23,502 nucleotides of DNA from CAIPSZ01 sp038065015 (GCA_038065015.1 JBBTRU010000027.1:1-23502); one strand, 5' to 3'; counted from the first letter of the stretch, positions 1-6,975 are shown. The notes: a model not told the origin generated them from the sequence alone. Program-made: numbers and translations.

Positions 1-98
1 CCTGAAAACATTAAAATCGATTCGTTATCTTTCACACACTTCTGACGTTCGTGCACTATGCAGTTGTTAACGGTCAGGCGGTGGCTTCTCGACAGGGG

Positions 99-119
99 GA
101 TCCTTCGATTTCACTCGGG
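99..119. repeat. Degenerate dispersed intergenic repeat
   Basis: The string GATCCTTCGATTTCACTCGG resembles the common bacterial intergenic motif GATCCTTCGACTTCGCTCAGG. It is a single degenerate copy. It belongs to the same broad class of dispersed repeats as the longer palindromic one at 10300-10391. Confidence 0.4.
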
Positions 120-136
120 ACGGCCTCTGTGGGGAA

Positions 137-163
137 ACAAAAATCCCGCGGCTTTGGGCGGGA
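137..163 (-). terminator. Rho-independent terminator (minus strand)
   Basis: Arms TCCCGC (144-149) and GCGGGA (158-163) enclose an 8-nt loop. Read on the minus strand the stem is followed by TTTTTGTTT. It lies about 150 nt beyond the 3' end of tRNA-Leu and may end that transcript. Confidence 0.6.
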
Positions 164-316
164 CTACGACACGGAACCGAAAATGGGACGTGTATTAGCC
201 GCCTTGGCCTTCGGAATTAAGGGTGGAGTTACACATGCAGTTTGCGGGTAAAGGCTGAAAAACCTTCATAACTAGCGAGGGGAAGTATACCGAATGGGTC
301 TACGGGTGTCAAGAGC

Positions 317-401
317 TGGTGCCGTCGGTCGGACTCGAACCGACATGGGTTGCCCCACAAGGTCCTAAACCTTGCGTGTCTACCAGTTTCACCACGACGG
401 C
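317..401 (-). tRNA. tRNA-Leu (anticodon UAG)
   Basis: The minus strand folds as a class II tRNA. The acceptor stem is GCCGTCG/CGACGGC and the anticodon stem CAAGG/CCTTG carries loop TTTAGGA, which places UAG at positions 34-36. A short variable arm (TGGG/CCCA) and the T arm with GGTTCGAGTCC follow. The 3' ACCA is encoded (positions 317-320 on the plus strand read TGGT), so the CCA end needs no addition. It reads CUA and, by wobble, other CUN leucine codons. Confidence 0.95.
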
Positions 402-432
402 ATTAGGCAAAAGCGTATACCAGTGGAGTTTA

Positions 433-450
433 TCCCGCCACCTGGCGGGA
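433..450. repeat. Short palindrome TCCCGCCA/TGGCGGGA
   Basis: Arms of 8 bp are separated by 2 nt. The core TCCCGCC/GGCGGGA recurs at 10311-10326 inside the larger dispersed repeat, and the palindrome at 505-528 has a related CCCGCC/GGCGGG core. It lies between the pilin terminator and tRNA-Leu. Confidence 0.5.
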
Positions 451-494
451 CCACCTCGGCCTAGGCATAGACTAGCCATTTCTGCAGGATGGGA

Positions 495-528
495 CAAGAA
501 CAAACCACCCCCGCCTAGGCGGGGGTGG
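495..528 (-). terminator. Terminator of the pilin operon
   Basis: A perfect 24-nt palindrome (505-528, arms CCACCCCCGCCT/AGGCGGGGGTGG) lies 22 nt past the stop codon of the downstream pilin gene. On the minus strand it is followed by TTTGTTCTTG, a modest U-tract. Confidence 0.65.
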
Positions 529-549
529 GTGAGTTTGCTATGAAAGCTA

Positions 550-906
550 CTAGGCTGTAACGTTTGTTGTCGTATTGATGACGAACTGCACGATTGCCCA
601 GGAGATGAGAACCACAACGAGACCGACAGCTGCCGCCGAGATAATCTTTTTGGCTTGGTCGACTTTGTCTTCGTTGCCACCGGCCGTAAGCCAGATGAAG
701 CCGCCGTACAGGATCATGATAACGGCGATGAGGCCGAGGAGACCCAGGACGAAGGTAATAATGTTGACGACAGTTTCCTTGAGGTCAGCCGAACCGAGGG
801 TCAAAGTACCACCGACGTTTTCAACAGAGAGAGCAGACGCAGCGAGCGGGAGCACGAGGGCTCCAACCGAGATTGCGCCAGCGATGAGTTTGCGGGAAAT
901 TTTCAT
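550..906 (-). CDS. TrbC/VirB2-like pilin, copy 1
   Basis: This 118-residue protein has an N-terminal signal or first membrane segment (about residues 5-25, ending ALPL-AASAL-like). A conserved middle follows, with NIITFVLGLLGLIAVIMILYGGFIW (written here only as a hydrophobic stretch near 47-72), then the motif TAGGNEDKVDQAKK and a last hydrophobic helix. Two membrane helices split by a short polar GGNEDK loop are typical of the T4SS pilin/TrbC-VirB2 family that is abundant in Patescibacteria. The start is set by GGGGGTGG about 6 nt upstream. It is the second gene of a pair, 42 nt after its paralogue, and is followed by a strong terminator. A role as a secretion-system or surface pilus subunit is inferred from family only; no assembly genes are in the window. 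Confidence 0.8.
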   Translation of the reverse strand: MKISRKLIAGAISVGALVLPLAASALSVENVGGTLTLGSADLKETVVNIITFVLGLLGLIAVIMILYGGFIWLTAGGNEDKVDQAKKIISAAAVGLVVVLISWAIVQFVINTTTNVTA

Positions 907-948
907 GTATCCACCCCCTTTCGAATAATGCGGATTAATGACGTGTGT

Positions 949-1308
949 TTAGAGCGTACCAGTGACGTTACGCGTGGAGCCAATGACGAACGAGACAATT
1001 GCCCAAGAAATGAGGATGATGACCAAGCCGACCGAGGCCGCAGAAATAATCTGTTTGGCCGTGTCCACTTTGTCTTCGTTGCCACCGGCGGTCATCCAGG
1101 TGAAGCCACCGTAGAGAATCATCACAATGGCAACCAAACCCAGGAGGCCCAAGAACCACTGAATGATATTCACGACGGTTTGCTTGAGGTCTGCCGAACC
1201 TAAGCCAAGCGAACCGCCGATGTTTTCGATGGTCAGCGCGGATGCGGCAAGTGGAGCGATGAGGCCCAGGCTAATACCGAAAGCGAGAACGTACTTGGAG
1301 ATTCGCAT
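949..1308 (-). CDS. TrbC/VirB2-like pilin, copy 2
   Basis: This 119-residue protein is a paralogue of the pilin at 550-906. It has the same layout: signal segment ending near ALAASALTIENIGG, a hydrophobic helix around residues 48-72, the polar loop TAGGNEDKVDTAKQ, and a second helix. Conservation is strongest in the loop and first helix, while the extreme C-terminus differs (ends TGTL). It is the first gene of a two-gene operon. A TTGACA-18-TATTCT promoter lies 30-59 nt upstream. I see no clear Shine-Dalgarno sequence before this start, unlike the second gene. A duplicated pilin pair could give major and minor subunits, which is inference. Confidence 0.8.
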   Translation of the reverse strand: MRISKYVLAFGISLGLIAPLAASALTIENIGGSLGLGSADLKQTVVNIIQWFLGLLGLVAIVMILYGGFTWMTAGGNEDKVDTAKQIISAASVGLVIILISWAIVSFVIGSTRNVTGTL

Positions 1309-1337
1309 AAGGCGTAAGTTACGTGGAAGTTACTAGT

Positions 1338-1367
1338 AGAATACGCTTATTTCGTATGAAATGTCAA
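1338..1367 (-). promoter_or_regulatory. Sigma70-type promoter of the pilin operon
   Basis: Read on the minus strand, TTGACA (1362-1367) and TATTCT (1338-1343) are 18 nt apart. Transcription would begin near 1331, leaving a leader of about 22 nt. Confidence 0.65.
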
Positions 1368-1386
1368 GGTATTTTTGCGTGTTTAT

Positions 1387-1490
1387 GGGTCCCAGCGAAC
1401 CTGGCACGGATGTTTTTCTTTACCCCGGGGTCCCCGGAAACGTGGCACGCAGAGGTTTTTTAGGATGGGGTCCCCGTAAATCTGGCGCGC
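1387..1490. repeat. Three ~40-bp imperfect direct repeats
   Basis: Units start at 1387, 1428 and 1468 (spacing 41 and 40 bp). Each begins GGGTCCC and continues with a short A-rich stretch and then TGGCACG or TGGCGCG. Units 1 and 2 then carry a run of T (GTTTTTC or GGTTTTTT). No credible protein is encoded. The third unit runs into the inverted repeat at 1471-1528. Confidence 0.65.
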
Positions 1491-1528
1491 AATCCCGCAC
1501 CAGCGGGATGAGCACGGATTTACGGGGA
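1471..1528. repeat. Nested inverted repeat (cruciform or RNA hairpin)
   Basis: The outer arms TCCCCGTAAATC (1471-1482) and GATTTACGGGGA (1517-1528) match over 12 bp. Inside lies a second hairpin, ATCCCGC (1492-1498)/GCGGGAT (1503-1509), with loop ACCA. The left outer arm is part of the third direct repeat. Confidence 0.65.
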
Positions 1529-1606
1529 AAAGGGGCACGCGCACTAAGGGTGAAGCGGGGTGCGGCTGGTCCGCGCCACGCGGAACTCGACGTGCGCGAT
1601 GACCCG

Positions 1607-1634
1607 CAGCGCCGTCGCGACGGCGCTGTTTTGT
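1607..1634 (+). terminator. Terminator-like perfect palindrome
   Basis: A perfect 22-nt palindrome (CAGCGCCGTCG/CGACGGCGCTG, 1607-1628) is followed on the plus strand by TTTTGT. It would end any transcript crossing the repeat region 1387-1528. I found no gene upstream on this strand that needs it. Confidence 0.5.
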
Positions 1635-1783
1635 CGTGGATAACTCGGCAAAAAACCCGAAAAATACGTGCTAGCCTATATTTGAAACAAACAACCGAGG
1701 CGATGTTCATGGACTGGAAAGACCAGGAGCACGCCTCACGAAGCTAGAACGCAGTCACAGACTGCACCTTGAAAAGGAGTGAG

Positions 1784-1915
1784 GTGAATCATAATCTACG
1801 GCTTCACCAGCCAACCGGCGCGTATCCACGGGATAGGGCGTCACAAGAAACCGCGCGTTTGGATAGTCCAGACGTGCAAATGTTCAAAACCCCTCAACGC
1901 TGCCGAACACCATGA
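1784..1915 (+). CDS. Possible small ORF ahead of the lipoprotein gene
   Basis: A GTG at 1784 is preceded by AAAGGAG (1774-1780 region) at good spacing and opens a 43-residue frame. Its TGA (1913-1915) overlaps the ATG at 1912 in ATGA form. The product is basic, without a signal or recognisable domain. It may be a real small protein, a leader peptide, or chance. Since the downstream gene more likely starts at 1933, the overlap alone is not proof of coupling. Confidence 0.3.
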   Translation: MNHNLRLHQPTGAYPRDRASQETARLDSPDVQMFKTPQRCRTP

Positions 1916-1932
1916 GCAGCAGGAGGAATTTT

Positions 1933-2595
1933 ATGAAACGGTTATCTACTAACCGTAAGGCGATGCTGCTCCTGGTCGTTGTAGCCCTTGCCTTGGGTGC
2001 ATACAGTTGCGCCAAAAAGTTGATCGGTCCGTCCGATCCCCAGACCACGTCCACCCCGGTGCTTACCCTGCCGGACAATTCCTCAACCCTTATTGATTCC
2101 GCCGAAGAGCGGAAGGACCAGATGCAGCCGGCAGCCGCGGCAATCAACTGGAATTCATTGAACGCAATGAGTAAACGGCAGCTTATTCTGGAAACTGGTT
2201 ACGCTGAAAATGGCACGCGACAAGCACCAAACTGCAAAATCTGGGCACAGGCCATGGTAACTAGAGCATCGGGTGGTGCAGCGAGTTTACCGACCACGGT
2301 AAACAATGGCTATGGTTACTACTTTACCAGCTTGAGCCATGTAACGCAGGTATTGCAGAATCAGCCGAATGCATCGTACACGTATTTCTTGCCTGGCCGA
2401 GTATTGCAGATGTGGTATGGCGGGCCAAACAAGCCACACACCGCATTCATCTACTCAAGCAGTCCAAGTGGTATGCAGTGGCTCGATTGTAACTTTGTCG
2501 GCGGAGCAGGCAACGGCATCGTCGGTATTCATAGCATTTCTTGGGCGGAGTTCCGCCAGAAAGTGCCAAACTTTACGCTGTACGAAGTCTACTAA
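1933..2595 (+). CDS. Lipoprotein with CHAP/NlpC-P60-like peptidase domain
   Basis: The 220-residue protein starts at ATG 1933, chosen because AGGAGG (1921-1926) lies 6 nt upstream; the in-frame ATG at 1912 has no such site. Residues 1-26 form a lipoprotein signal (MKRLS, a hydrophobic run, then AYSC with Cys26 as the lipid site; Tyr at -2 is unusual). A Ser/Thr/Pro-rich tether of about 40 residues follows. The C-terminal domain has the order of a papain-like CHAP or NlpC/P60 amidase: Cys101 in APNCKIWAQ, His169 in NKPHTAFIYS, and an acidic or amide residue in WLDCNF (Asp185/Asn187). It then has GIHSISWAEF, a block typical of CHAP-like proteins. It is probably surface-anchored and acts on peptide bonds in peptidoglycan or on a peptide substrate. 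The substrate is not readable from sequence. Confidence 0.65.
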   Translation: MKRLSTNRKAMLLLVVVALALGAYSCAKKLIGPSDPQTTSTPVLTLPDNSSTLIDSAEERKDQMQPAAAAINWNSLNAMSKRQLILETGYAENGTRQAPNCKIWAQAMVTRASGGAASLPTTVNNGYGYYFTSLSHVTQVLQNQPNASYTYFLPGRVLQMWYGGPNKPHTAFIYSSSPSGMQWLDCNFVGGAGNGIVGIHSISWAEFRQKVPNFTLYEVY

Positions 2596-2616
2596 CGCAT
2601 CTCACTCTTTGGTTTT

Positions 2617-2646
2617 GTAGGAGACGTGCTCAAGCGCGTCTCCTAC
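2617..2646. repeat. 10-bp inverted repeat between two genes
   Basis: GTAGGAGACG (2617-2626) and CGTCTCCTAC (2637-2646) pair perfectly around a 10-nt loop. There is no U-tract on either strand, so it is a weak terminator candidate. It directly precedes a TATACT box (2649-2654) that may serve the next gene, and its GTAGG..CCTAC ends resemble REP-like palindromes. Confidence 0.5.
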
Positions 2647-2682
2647 CCTATACTACATCCAACTTCGCAACAATTTCTTTAT

Positions 2683-3852
2683 ATGCAACTTCGTAAGTAC
2701 ACATTTTTCTTCGGCTTGGTTCTTGTCCTTGGCATCGCTGGGGGAATCTATTATTACGCGAGACCCAATAATAAGCATGTAGTGGTAGTTCAGCAGAATA
2801 CTAACGTGAATGGGTCTTTTAACCAGCCGAACTGCAAAGACCTTGATGAGCCGTGGGCACAATCTGTATTCAAAAATGGCGTTTATAAGAACGCAGCATT
2901 TGGTTTTGAGGCTACTATTCCTAATGGTTGGTATTTACAAACCGAAAATCACACGCAGAAAGAGTGCACGCCTCCAAGCTCGACATTTGGGTCCACGAGT
3001 TTGGCAACTTTCGGTGATGCCGGAAAGTTCTGGCGAGTTGATGTAGCTGCGCTGGAAAATTCGGAAAATCTTACCTTGTCGCAATGGGTGCAGAAGTACT
3101 ATCGCTTTCAGGAAACATCAGCGGGCAGAAAATTTGGCACGGTTCAGACGGTATATGGCGAGCATACTCCTTTTTATATCAGCGAAGACGACTACGCGCA
3201 CGTTGCCATACTTCAAACCGGGGGTTGGATTGAGATAATTTCTTACCATGATAAAGATAGCGCCATGCCGCGACAGAGCAAGTTTGAGGAGCTCGTAGCT
3301 TCCGTGAAGGCATATTCTGACGATCAAGAAGCCTCAGCGGCACTGCCGAATCCTGATGCGCGAACGTCAGTAAACTCGACGACAGATTTGTATACAAGCC
3401 CAGCACTTGGTTTTTCAATTCACCTACCGAAAAATTGGCATGTCCGAACCGGCAAAGATAGCACGAGAGACGTGCAATATTCTGATTACGGACGGTCAGT
3501 TGAAAGTACTAAAAAACCACTTTATACCTCCGATGGTGTTGCGCCGCAGTTTGAAGAACAAGTTAGCACAGAAGGAAGTGCAATTGACATTAGTCGAGGA
3601 AAATACTACAACAGCAATTTTAGCGATTATTTAGATGCTGCATTTCAAAAAGGCAGCTACCGTCATAAAACAGTCGCAATTGGAAGTGGCATCAAAGCAA
3701 CTCGTGTGGAAACCTTTGGGTACACAACGAAGTACAGTTACGAATACGTGGTTCTCCATGGTGATTATTCATACACGTTGAGCATACGTTCTGCTAATAC
3801 AACAGATGAAGCAACCATTTCTACTATGTTAAAATCCTTCAAACTTTTATAA
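2683..3852 (+). CDS. Membrane-anchored protein with two PsbP-like domains
   Basis: I choose ATG 2683 (389 residues) because the protein then opens with MQLRKYTFF and a single membrane helix (about residues 7-25). The upstream extension to a GTG at 2626 runs through an inverted repeat. No Shine-Dalgarno is visible. After a short Asn-rich spacer there are two copies of a domain. The first, about residues 60-215, begins NGVYKNAAFGFEATIPNGW. The second, about 235-389, begins TDLYTSPALGFSIHLPKNW. The shared pattern (Y, GF, IP or LP, then W) is that of PsbP/DUF1795-like surface proteins, seen on many bacterial lipoproteins without a settled function. Location outside the membrane is inferred. Confidence 0.6.
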   Translation: MQLRKYTFFFGLVLVLGIAGGIYYYARPNNKHVVVVQQNTNVNGSFNQPNCKDLDEPWAQSVFKNGVYKNAAFGFEATIPNGWYLQTENHTQKECTPPSSTFGSTSLATFGDAGKFWRVDVAALENSENLTLSQWVQKYYRFQETSAGRKFGTVQTVYGEHTPFYISEDDYAHVAILQTGGWIEIISYHDKDSAMPRQSKFEELVASVKAYSDDQEASAALPNPDARTSVNSTTDLYTSPALGFSIHLPKNWHVRTGKDSTRDVQYSDYGRSVESTKKPLYTSDGVAPQFEEQVSTEGSAIDISRGKYYNSNFSDYLDAAFQKGSYRHKTVAIGSGIKATRVETFGYTTKYSYEYVVLHGDYSYTLSIRSANTTDEATISTMLKSFKLL

Positions 3853-3862
3853 CCACACCAAA

Positions 3863-3929
3863 CCGAACACCGGGGCCTTGGAAAGGAGACACCCCCGTGC
3901 TCGGCAATTTTGTCCGGACAGACCCCTAG
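3863..3929 (+). other. Hairpin with embedded mini-ORF after the PsbP-like gene
   Basis: CCGAACAC-CGGGG (from 3863) can pair with CCCCGTGCTCGG (to 3904), followed by CAATTTT, a weak terminator for the gene before. The same stretch contains AAAGGAG (3882-3888), 8 nt ahead of a GTG (3897) that opens a 10-codon frame ending TAG (3927-3929). It could be a leader peptide within the 5' region of ssb or simply a terminator; I cannot decide. Confidence 0.3.
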
Positions 3930-4019
3930 CTTTCACTAGGAATCACATCCGCCGAAAGTATGCGTCTGTTCGGGAGGGCCGTCAAGGCCTCATATTCCCG
4001 CGTGTTTTTATACCTAATG

Positions 4020-4031
4020 AAAGGAGGTGAT
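4020..4031 (+). promoter_or_regulatory. Extended Shine-Dalgarno of ssb
   Basis: AAAGGAGGTGAT is a 12-nt match to the complement of the usual 16S rRNA 3' end, ahead of ATG 4037. A TATACC box (4009-4014) lies just before it, so the 5' leader may be only about 16 nt. Confidence 0.6.
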
Positions 4032-4036
4032 AACCA

Positions 4037-4408
4037 ATGAATTTGAACAAAGCAACGTTGATGGGCAACCTGACGCACGACCCCAAGGTGAAAACCGCGG
4101 CCGGGCAGAAGGTGGCAAACTTCAGCATCGCGACCAACGCGGTGTGGCGAGATGCCAAGAGCAAGACGCTGAAGAAGAGCGTGGAGTTCCACCCGGTAGT
4201 GGCGTGGGGCAAGCTTGCCGATGTAGTGGAACAGTACGTCCGCAAGGGCGACCGGCTCTACGTGGAAGGCCGCTTGAGCAACAACAAGTGGGAAGACCGC
4301 AATAAGGTTACCCACGAACGGACCGAAGTAGTAGCGCAGAACTTGATCATGCTGGGTTCCGCACGGAAAGGCGCGAAACCCGAAGCAGTGCAGGGAAATG
4401 CCGAGTAA
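4037..4408 (+). CDS. ssb: Single-stranded DNA-binding protein
   Basis: The 123-residue protein carries the OB-fold signature of bacterial SSB from its first residue: MNLNKATLMGNLTHDPKVK, then VANFSIATN, VEFHPVVAWGKLADVV, YVRKGDRLYVEGRL and a final beta strand near residue 100. It binds single-stranded DNA during replication and repair. Bacterial SSBs normally end in a Gly/Pro-rich linker and an acidic DDIPF-like tip that recruits partners. This one stops about 17 residues after the OB fold (..GKAGAKPEAV type linker, ending GNAE) and lacks that tip. The very strong ribosome binding site suggests high expression. Confidence 0.9.
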   Translation: MNLNKATLMGNLTHDPKVKTAAGQKVANFSIATNAVWRDAKSKTLKKSVEFHPVVAWGKLADVVEQYVRKGDRLYVEGRLSNNKWEDRNKVTHERTEVVAQNLIMLGSARKGAKPEAVQGNAE

Positions 4409-4420
4409 CTGTTTGACTCC

Positions 4421-4477
4421 TTAACAATTCGTCCTCTTGTTAACCCGTCGTCTATTTGGAAACGAGTAGGCGGCGGG
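4421..4477 (+). other. Two abutting hairpins after ssb
   Basis: TTAACAA (4421-4427)/TTGTTAA (4437-4443) is followed without a gap by CCCGTCGTCTA (4444-4454)/TAGGCGGCGGG (4467-4477). The second stem is complete only if G-U pairs are allowed on the plus strand, which favours an RNA structure on that strand. No U-tract follows. Confidence 0.5.
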
Positions 4478-4497
4478 GAATAAGTGGAGGAAGGTAC

Positions 4498-4542
4498 GTG
4501 GTGAAGATACGCGCGGCGAGTATAGGTGGAGGTTCGTGGTGA
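4498..4542 (+). other. Mini-ORF in a duplicated initiation region
   Basis: The initiation region of the next gene is present twice: GGAGG..GTACGTGGTGA (4486-4503) and GGAGG..TTCGTGGTGA (4528-4542). The first copy opens a 14-codon frame (GTG 4498) whose TGA at 4540-4542 overlaps the second GTGGTGA. This could be a coupled leader peptide or just a tandem duplication. Confidence 0.3.
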
Positions 4543-5000
4543 GGGAAGAAAATCATTCACTACATATGCGTATGTCCTTAAAGAGTTTTCGTGATTTAGA
4601 TGTATATCAAACACTGTATCGAGCCTCGTTGCTCGTTATGACTCGTATTGTTGCTGCGTTGCCGCAAATCGAGCGTTTTGACCTGGCCGATCAGCTCCGA
4701 CGTGCATCGAAAGCAGCGCCACGCCTGCTAGCCGAGGGATACGCGAAAAAGCATCAGCGGCTTGGTTTTCAAAAGTATTTAGATGACGCAATGGCCGAAT
4801 GTAATGAATGTATCGTTTGCCTGAACCATGTTCGAGACATATATCGTATTAACCCAGAACTCTGCGATGAACTTGCTGGGATGTATGACACAGCAGCTCG
4901 GCAGTTATTTCGACTTGCTGATGCTTGGGATAATTTTAAGACACGCAACCCCGCAACCACACCGCGCGACCATACTCGCCGCCACACCCTCAACAAGTAA
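4536..5000 (+). CDS. Four-helix-bundle protein, S23/23S rRNA IVP family
   Basis: The core protein has the usual opening of this family, MSLKSFRDLDVYQTLYRASL, then a helical stretch with PQIERFDLADQLRRASKAAPRLLAEGYAK (quoted only in part) and a QKYLDDAMAECNECIVCL helix. Four amphipathic helices of about 120 residues match the S23/four-helix-bundle family, also related to the Avd accessory protein of diversity-generating retroelements. Starts are ambiguous: GTG 4536/4539 follows GGTGGAGG closely, while ATG 4566 or 4572 gives the usual family length (about 144 residues) without a binding site. Its basic tail is nonconserved. No retroelement or rRNA is nearby. Its molecular role is unknown. The next gene begins 9 nt on and may be cotranscribed. 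Confidence 0.7.
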   Translation: MVREENHSLHMRMSLKSFRDLDVYQTLYRASLLVMTRIVAALPQIERFDLADQLRRASKAAPRLLAEGYAKKHQRLGFQKYLDDAMAECNECIVCLNHVRDIYRINPELCDELAGMYDTAARQLFRLADAWDNFKTRNPATTPRDHTRRHTLNK

Positions 5001-5009
5001 CCTTATACT

Positions 5010-6947
5010 ATGAAAAGGATTCTCGTCATTATTGGCATAATGCTCATACCCACAGTACCACTGCGGGCCGCTCCTGCCGCCCACATCGTCATGAGCGAAA
5101 TTCAAATTGGCGCCACGGGTTTTAGCACGGATGAATTTGTGGAGCTGCATAACCCGACAGACTCGCCCGTGGATATTACTGGTTGGCAATTGATAAAGCG
5201 CACGGCCAGCGGCGGGACTTTTCCCTTGGTGGATGTTTTCCCAGCCCTTATTTTGCCGGCACACGGCTATGTCCTTATTGCGCATCCGACGGGGTATCGC
5301 GGCGCAGCGGTGCCGGACATGCGCTATACCACCACGAATTCACTCTCGGCTGACAACAGTGTGGAACTCATTAATCCAATAGGCGTAGTGGATGTGGTGG
5401 GTTGGGGTGCGGCGACCATTGTGGAGGGGACTCCGACGTCCACGCCAGGCTCGGGCAAAAGCATTGAGCGTAAGGCATTGGGTACGTCCACAAAAGAAAC
5501 TATGAGTGAGGATGGTGCTGATTCCTTTCGGGGCAATGAGGAAGACACCGACCACAACGATGCGGATTGGGTCACGCGGGATTTACCCGACCCGCAGAAC
5601 CTAGCCTCGGAATTGGAGTTTGTTACAGCCCCAGCGCCGATTGTGCCAGCACCGACAACCAACGCGAATACGAATAGTGCGCCAGTAGTAAAGCCGACGA
5701 GCATCCCAGTGGTGGCCCAACCCGCAGCACCGAGCCCGCACACTCTACTGATTACCGAAATTTTGCCAGACCCCAAAGGCGCGGATGCCACCGAGGAGTT
5801 TATCGAAATATTGAATACCGGCGAAGCACCAGTAGAGTTGGTTGGTTGGAAGTTACAGGATGTCTCAACGTCAAAGTATCTTTTTACCACTGGCAGCCTT
5901 GCGCCGGGTGCATATCGTTCGGTCAAACGGCCGGAGTCGGGGATAGCGCTCAACAACACCAACGGCGAGACGGTGACGCTGACAGCTCCAGACGGCGTGG
6001 TAACATCCACGGTTAGTTTTACCGGCAGCGCGTTGGAGGGACAAAGTTATGCATTCATCGATAACCAGTGGAAGTGGACCGGCACGCCAACGCCTGGATT
6101 GAAAAACGCATACGCTGACGGTAACCACGCGCCCGAAGCAAAGATAAAAGACGTAGAAACCGATGTCCGCGTTGGTAATGCAGTGAGCCTATCTGCCGCA
6201 CCCTCCACCGACCCCGACGGCGACGATCTGGAATTCCGCTGGCAATTTTCGGATGGCGGTAACGCCACCGGGACGAAGGTTACCCACCAATTTACCAAGC
6301 CAGGAAAAATGTTGGTCACGCTCACTGCTACGGACGTAAAAGGGAAAGTTGGGAAAGCCACACTCACTTTTAACGTACGGGATTTTGACCGGAGTAATGC
6401 AGTGGTCATTACCGCTATTCTTCCAAACCCTGCTGACGGCGAGGAAGAGTACGTGGAGCTATTCAACGGTGATAGTAAAGCTATTGATCTTGCAGGTTGG
6501 GTGCTGCGCAATGGCACGCGCACGCTCAAGTTGACCGGTGTATTGGCCGCCAAGGCCACGCAGCGTTTGGGTGAGGATGACTTGCCCTTCGCGCTTCGCA
6601 ATGACGGCGCCACCCTGGAGTTGTTGGATCCGGACGGAAAAGTTATCAGCAGTCTGACGTACGCAAAGGCTTTGGCCGGTGTCGTCGCATTCCCTGGCAC
6701 AGTGACCGCGCAAAGTATGGCTGCGATAACGAAGACTTCTCCCACCGGTGCAAATACGAACGGAAAGGTGGCCGGAGCCGTCGTCGCGGCCACGAATGCG
6801 AGCAAAGCTACAGCGAACACCAACCTACGTTCAACGGGTGGTCAAGCCGGCCAGCTACCCGTCTGGAGTTGGCTGGTCATTGGCGGGGTTGCCGCCACGG
6901 CGTGGGGGACGTATGAATTTGTCCAGTATCGCCGGCGCAAGCGTTAG
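5010..6947 (+). CDS. Surface protein with three lamin-tail domains and a PKD domain
   Basis: The 645-residue protein has a Sec signal (MKRILVIIGIMLIP..., cleavage near RAAPAA). Domain order: lamin-tail domain 1 (about 27-165, with IVMSEIQIG, DEFVELHNPTD, DITGWQL), an acidic and Pro/Asn/Thr-rich linker (165-245), lamin-tail 2 (about 245-365, LLITEILPDP, EEFIEILNTGE, ELVGWKLQD), a PKD-like Ig domain (about 370-455, DPDGDDLEFRWQFSDG), lamin-tail 3 (about 462-560, EEYVELFNGD, DLAGWVL), an Ala/Thr/Asn-rich stretch, and a C-terminal membrane helix ending YRRRKR. This is a cell-surface protein anchored at its C-terminus; lamin-tail domains in bacteria are common in secreted nucleases and surface proteins, but no nuclease domain is seen. 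The TATACT just before the start is too close to be its own promoter. Confidence 0.8.
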   Translation: MKRILVIIGIMLIPTVPLRAAPAAHIVMSEIQIGATGFSTDEFVELHNPTDSPVDITGWQLIKRTASGGTFPLVDVFPALILPAHGYVLIAHPTGYRGAAVPDMRYTTTNSLSADNSVELINPIGVVDVVGWGAATIVEGTPTSTPGSGKSIERKALGTSTKETMSEDGADSFRGNEEDTDHNDADWVTRDLPDPQNLASELEFVTAPAPIVPAPTTNANTNSAPVVKPTSIPVVAQPAAPSPHTLLITEILPDPKGADATEEFIEILNTGEAPVELVGWKLQDVSTSKYLFTTGSLAPGAYRSVKRPESGIALNNTNGETVTLTAPDGVVTSTVSFTGSALEGQSYAFIDNQWKWTGTPTPGLKNAYADGNHAPEAKIKDVETDVRVGNAVSLSAAPSTDPDGDDLEFRWQFSDGGNATGTKVTHQFTKPGKMLVTLTATDVKGKVGKATLTFNVRDFDRSNAVVITAILPNPADGEEEYVELFNGDSKAIDLAGWVLRNGTRTLKLTGVLAAKATQRLGEDDLPFALRNDGATLELLDPDGKVISSLTYAKALAGVVAFPGTVTAQSMAAITKTSPTGANTNGKVAGAVVAATNASKATANTNLRSTGGQAGQLPVWSWLVIGGVAATAWGTYEFVQYRRRKR

Positions 6948-6975
6948 CGGTGTTTTCTAAAGCAGGTGTTTGCGC

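Larger units (their letters stand above)
1..316. other. Intergenic region without a gene
   Basis: I see no convincing coding region here. The 66-codon open frame at 51-251 has no ribosome binding site and its composition does not look like a protein. The stretch holds a degenerate dispersed repeat near 99-119 and a minus-strand terminator near 137-163. I considered tmRNA, RNase P RNA and 6S RNA and found none of their hallmark sequences. Confidence 0.5.

Noticed and set aside
1..316. tmRNA or RNase P RNA
   Set aside because: No tRNA-like ends, tag reading frame or conserved RNase P cores could be found on either strand.
655..1203. Long open frame (182 codons) on the plus strand
   Set aside because: It is antisense to both pilin genes, which have family motifs, a promoter and a terminator.
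1361..1747. 128-codon open frame over the repeat region
   Set aside because: It runs through direct repeats, a large inverted repeat and a terminator-like palindrome, and the peptide has no protein-like pattern.
5004..5009. TATACT as promoter of the lamin-tail gene
   Set aside because: It abuts the ATG, so transcription would begin inside the signal peptide; the gene is more likely read from the gene before.
6047..6823. 258-codon open frame on the minus strand
   Set aside because: It is antisense to the lamin-tail/PKD protein, whose domains are clear.
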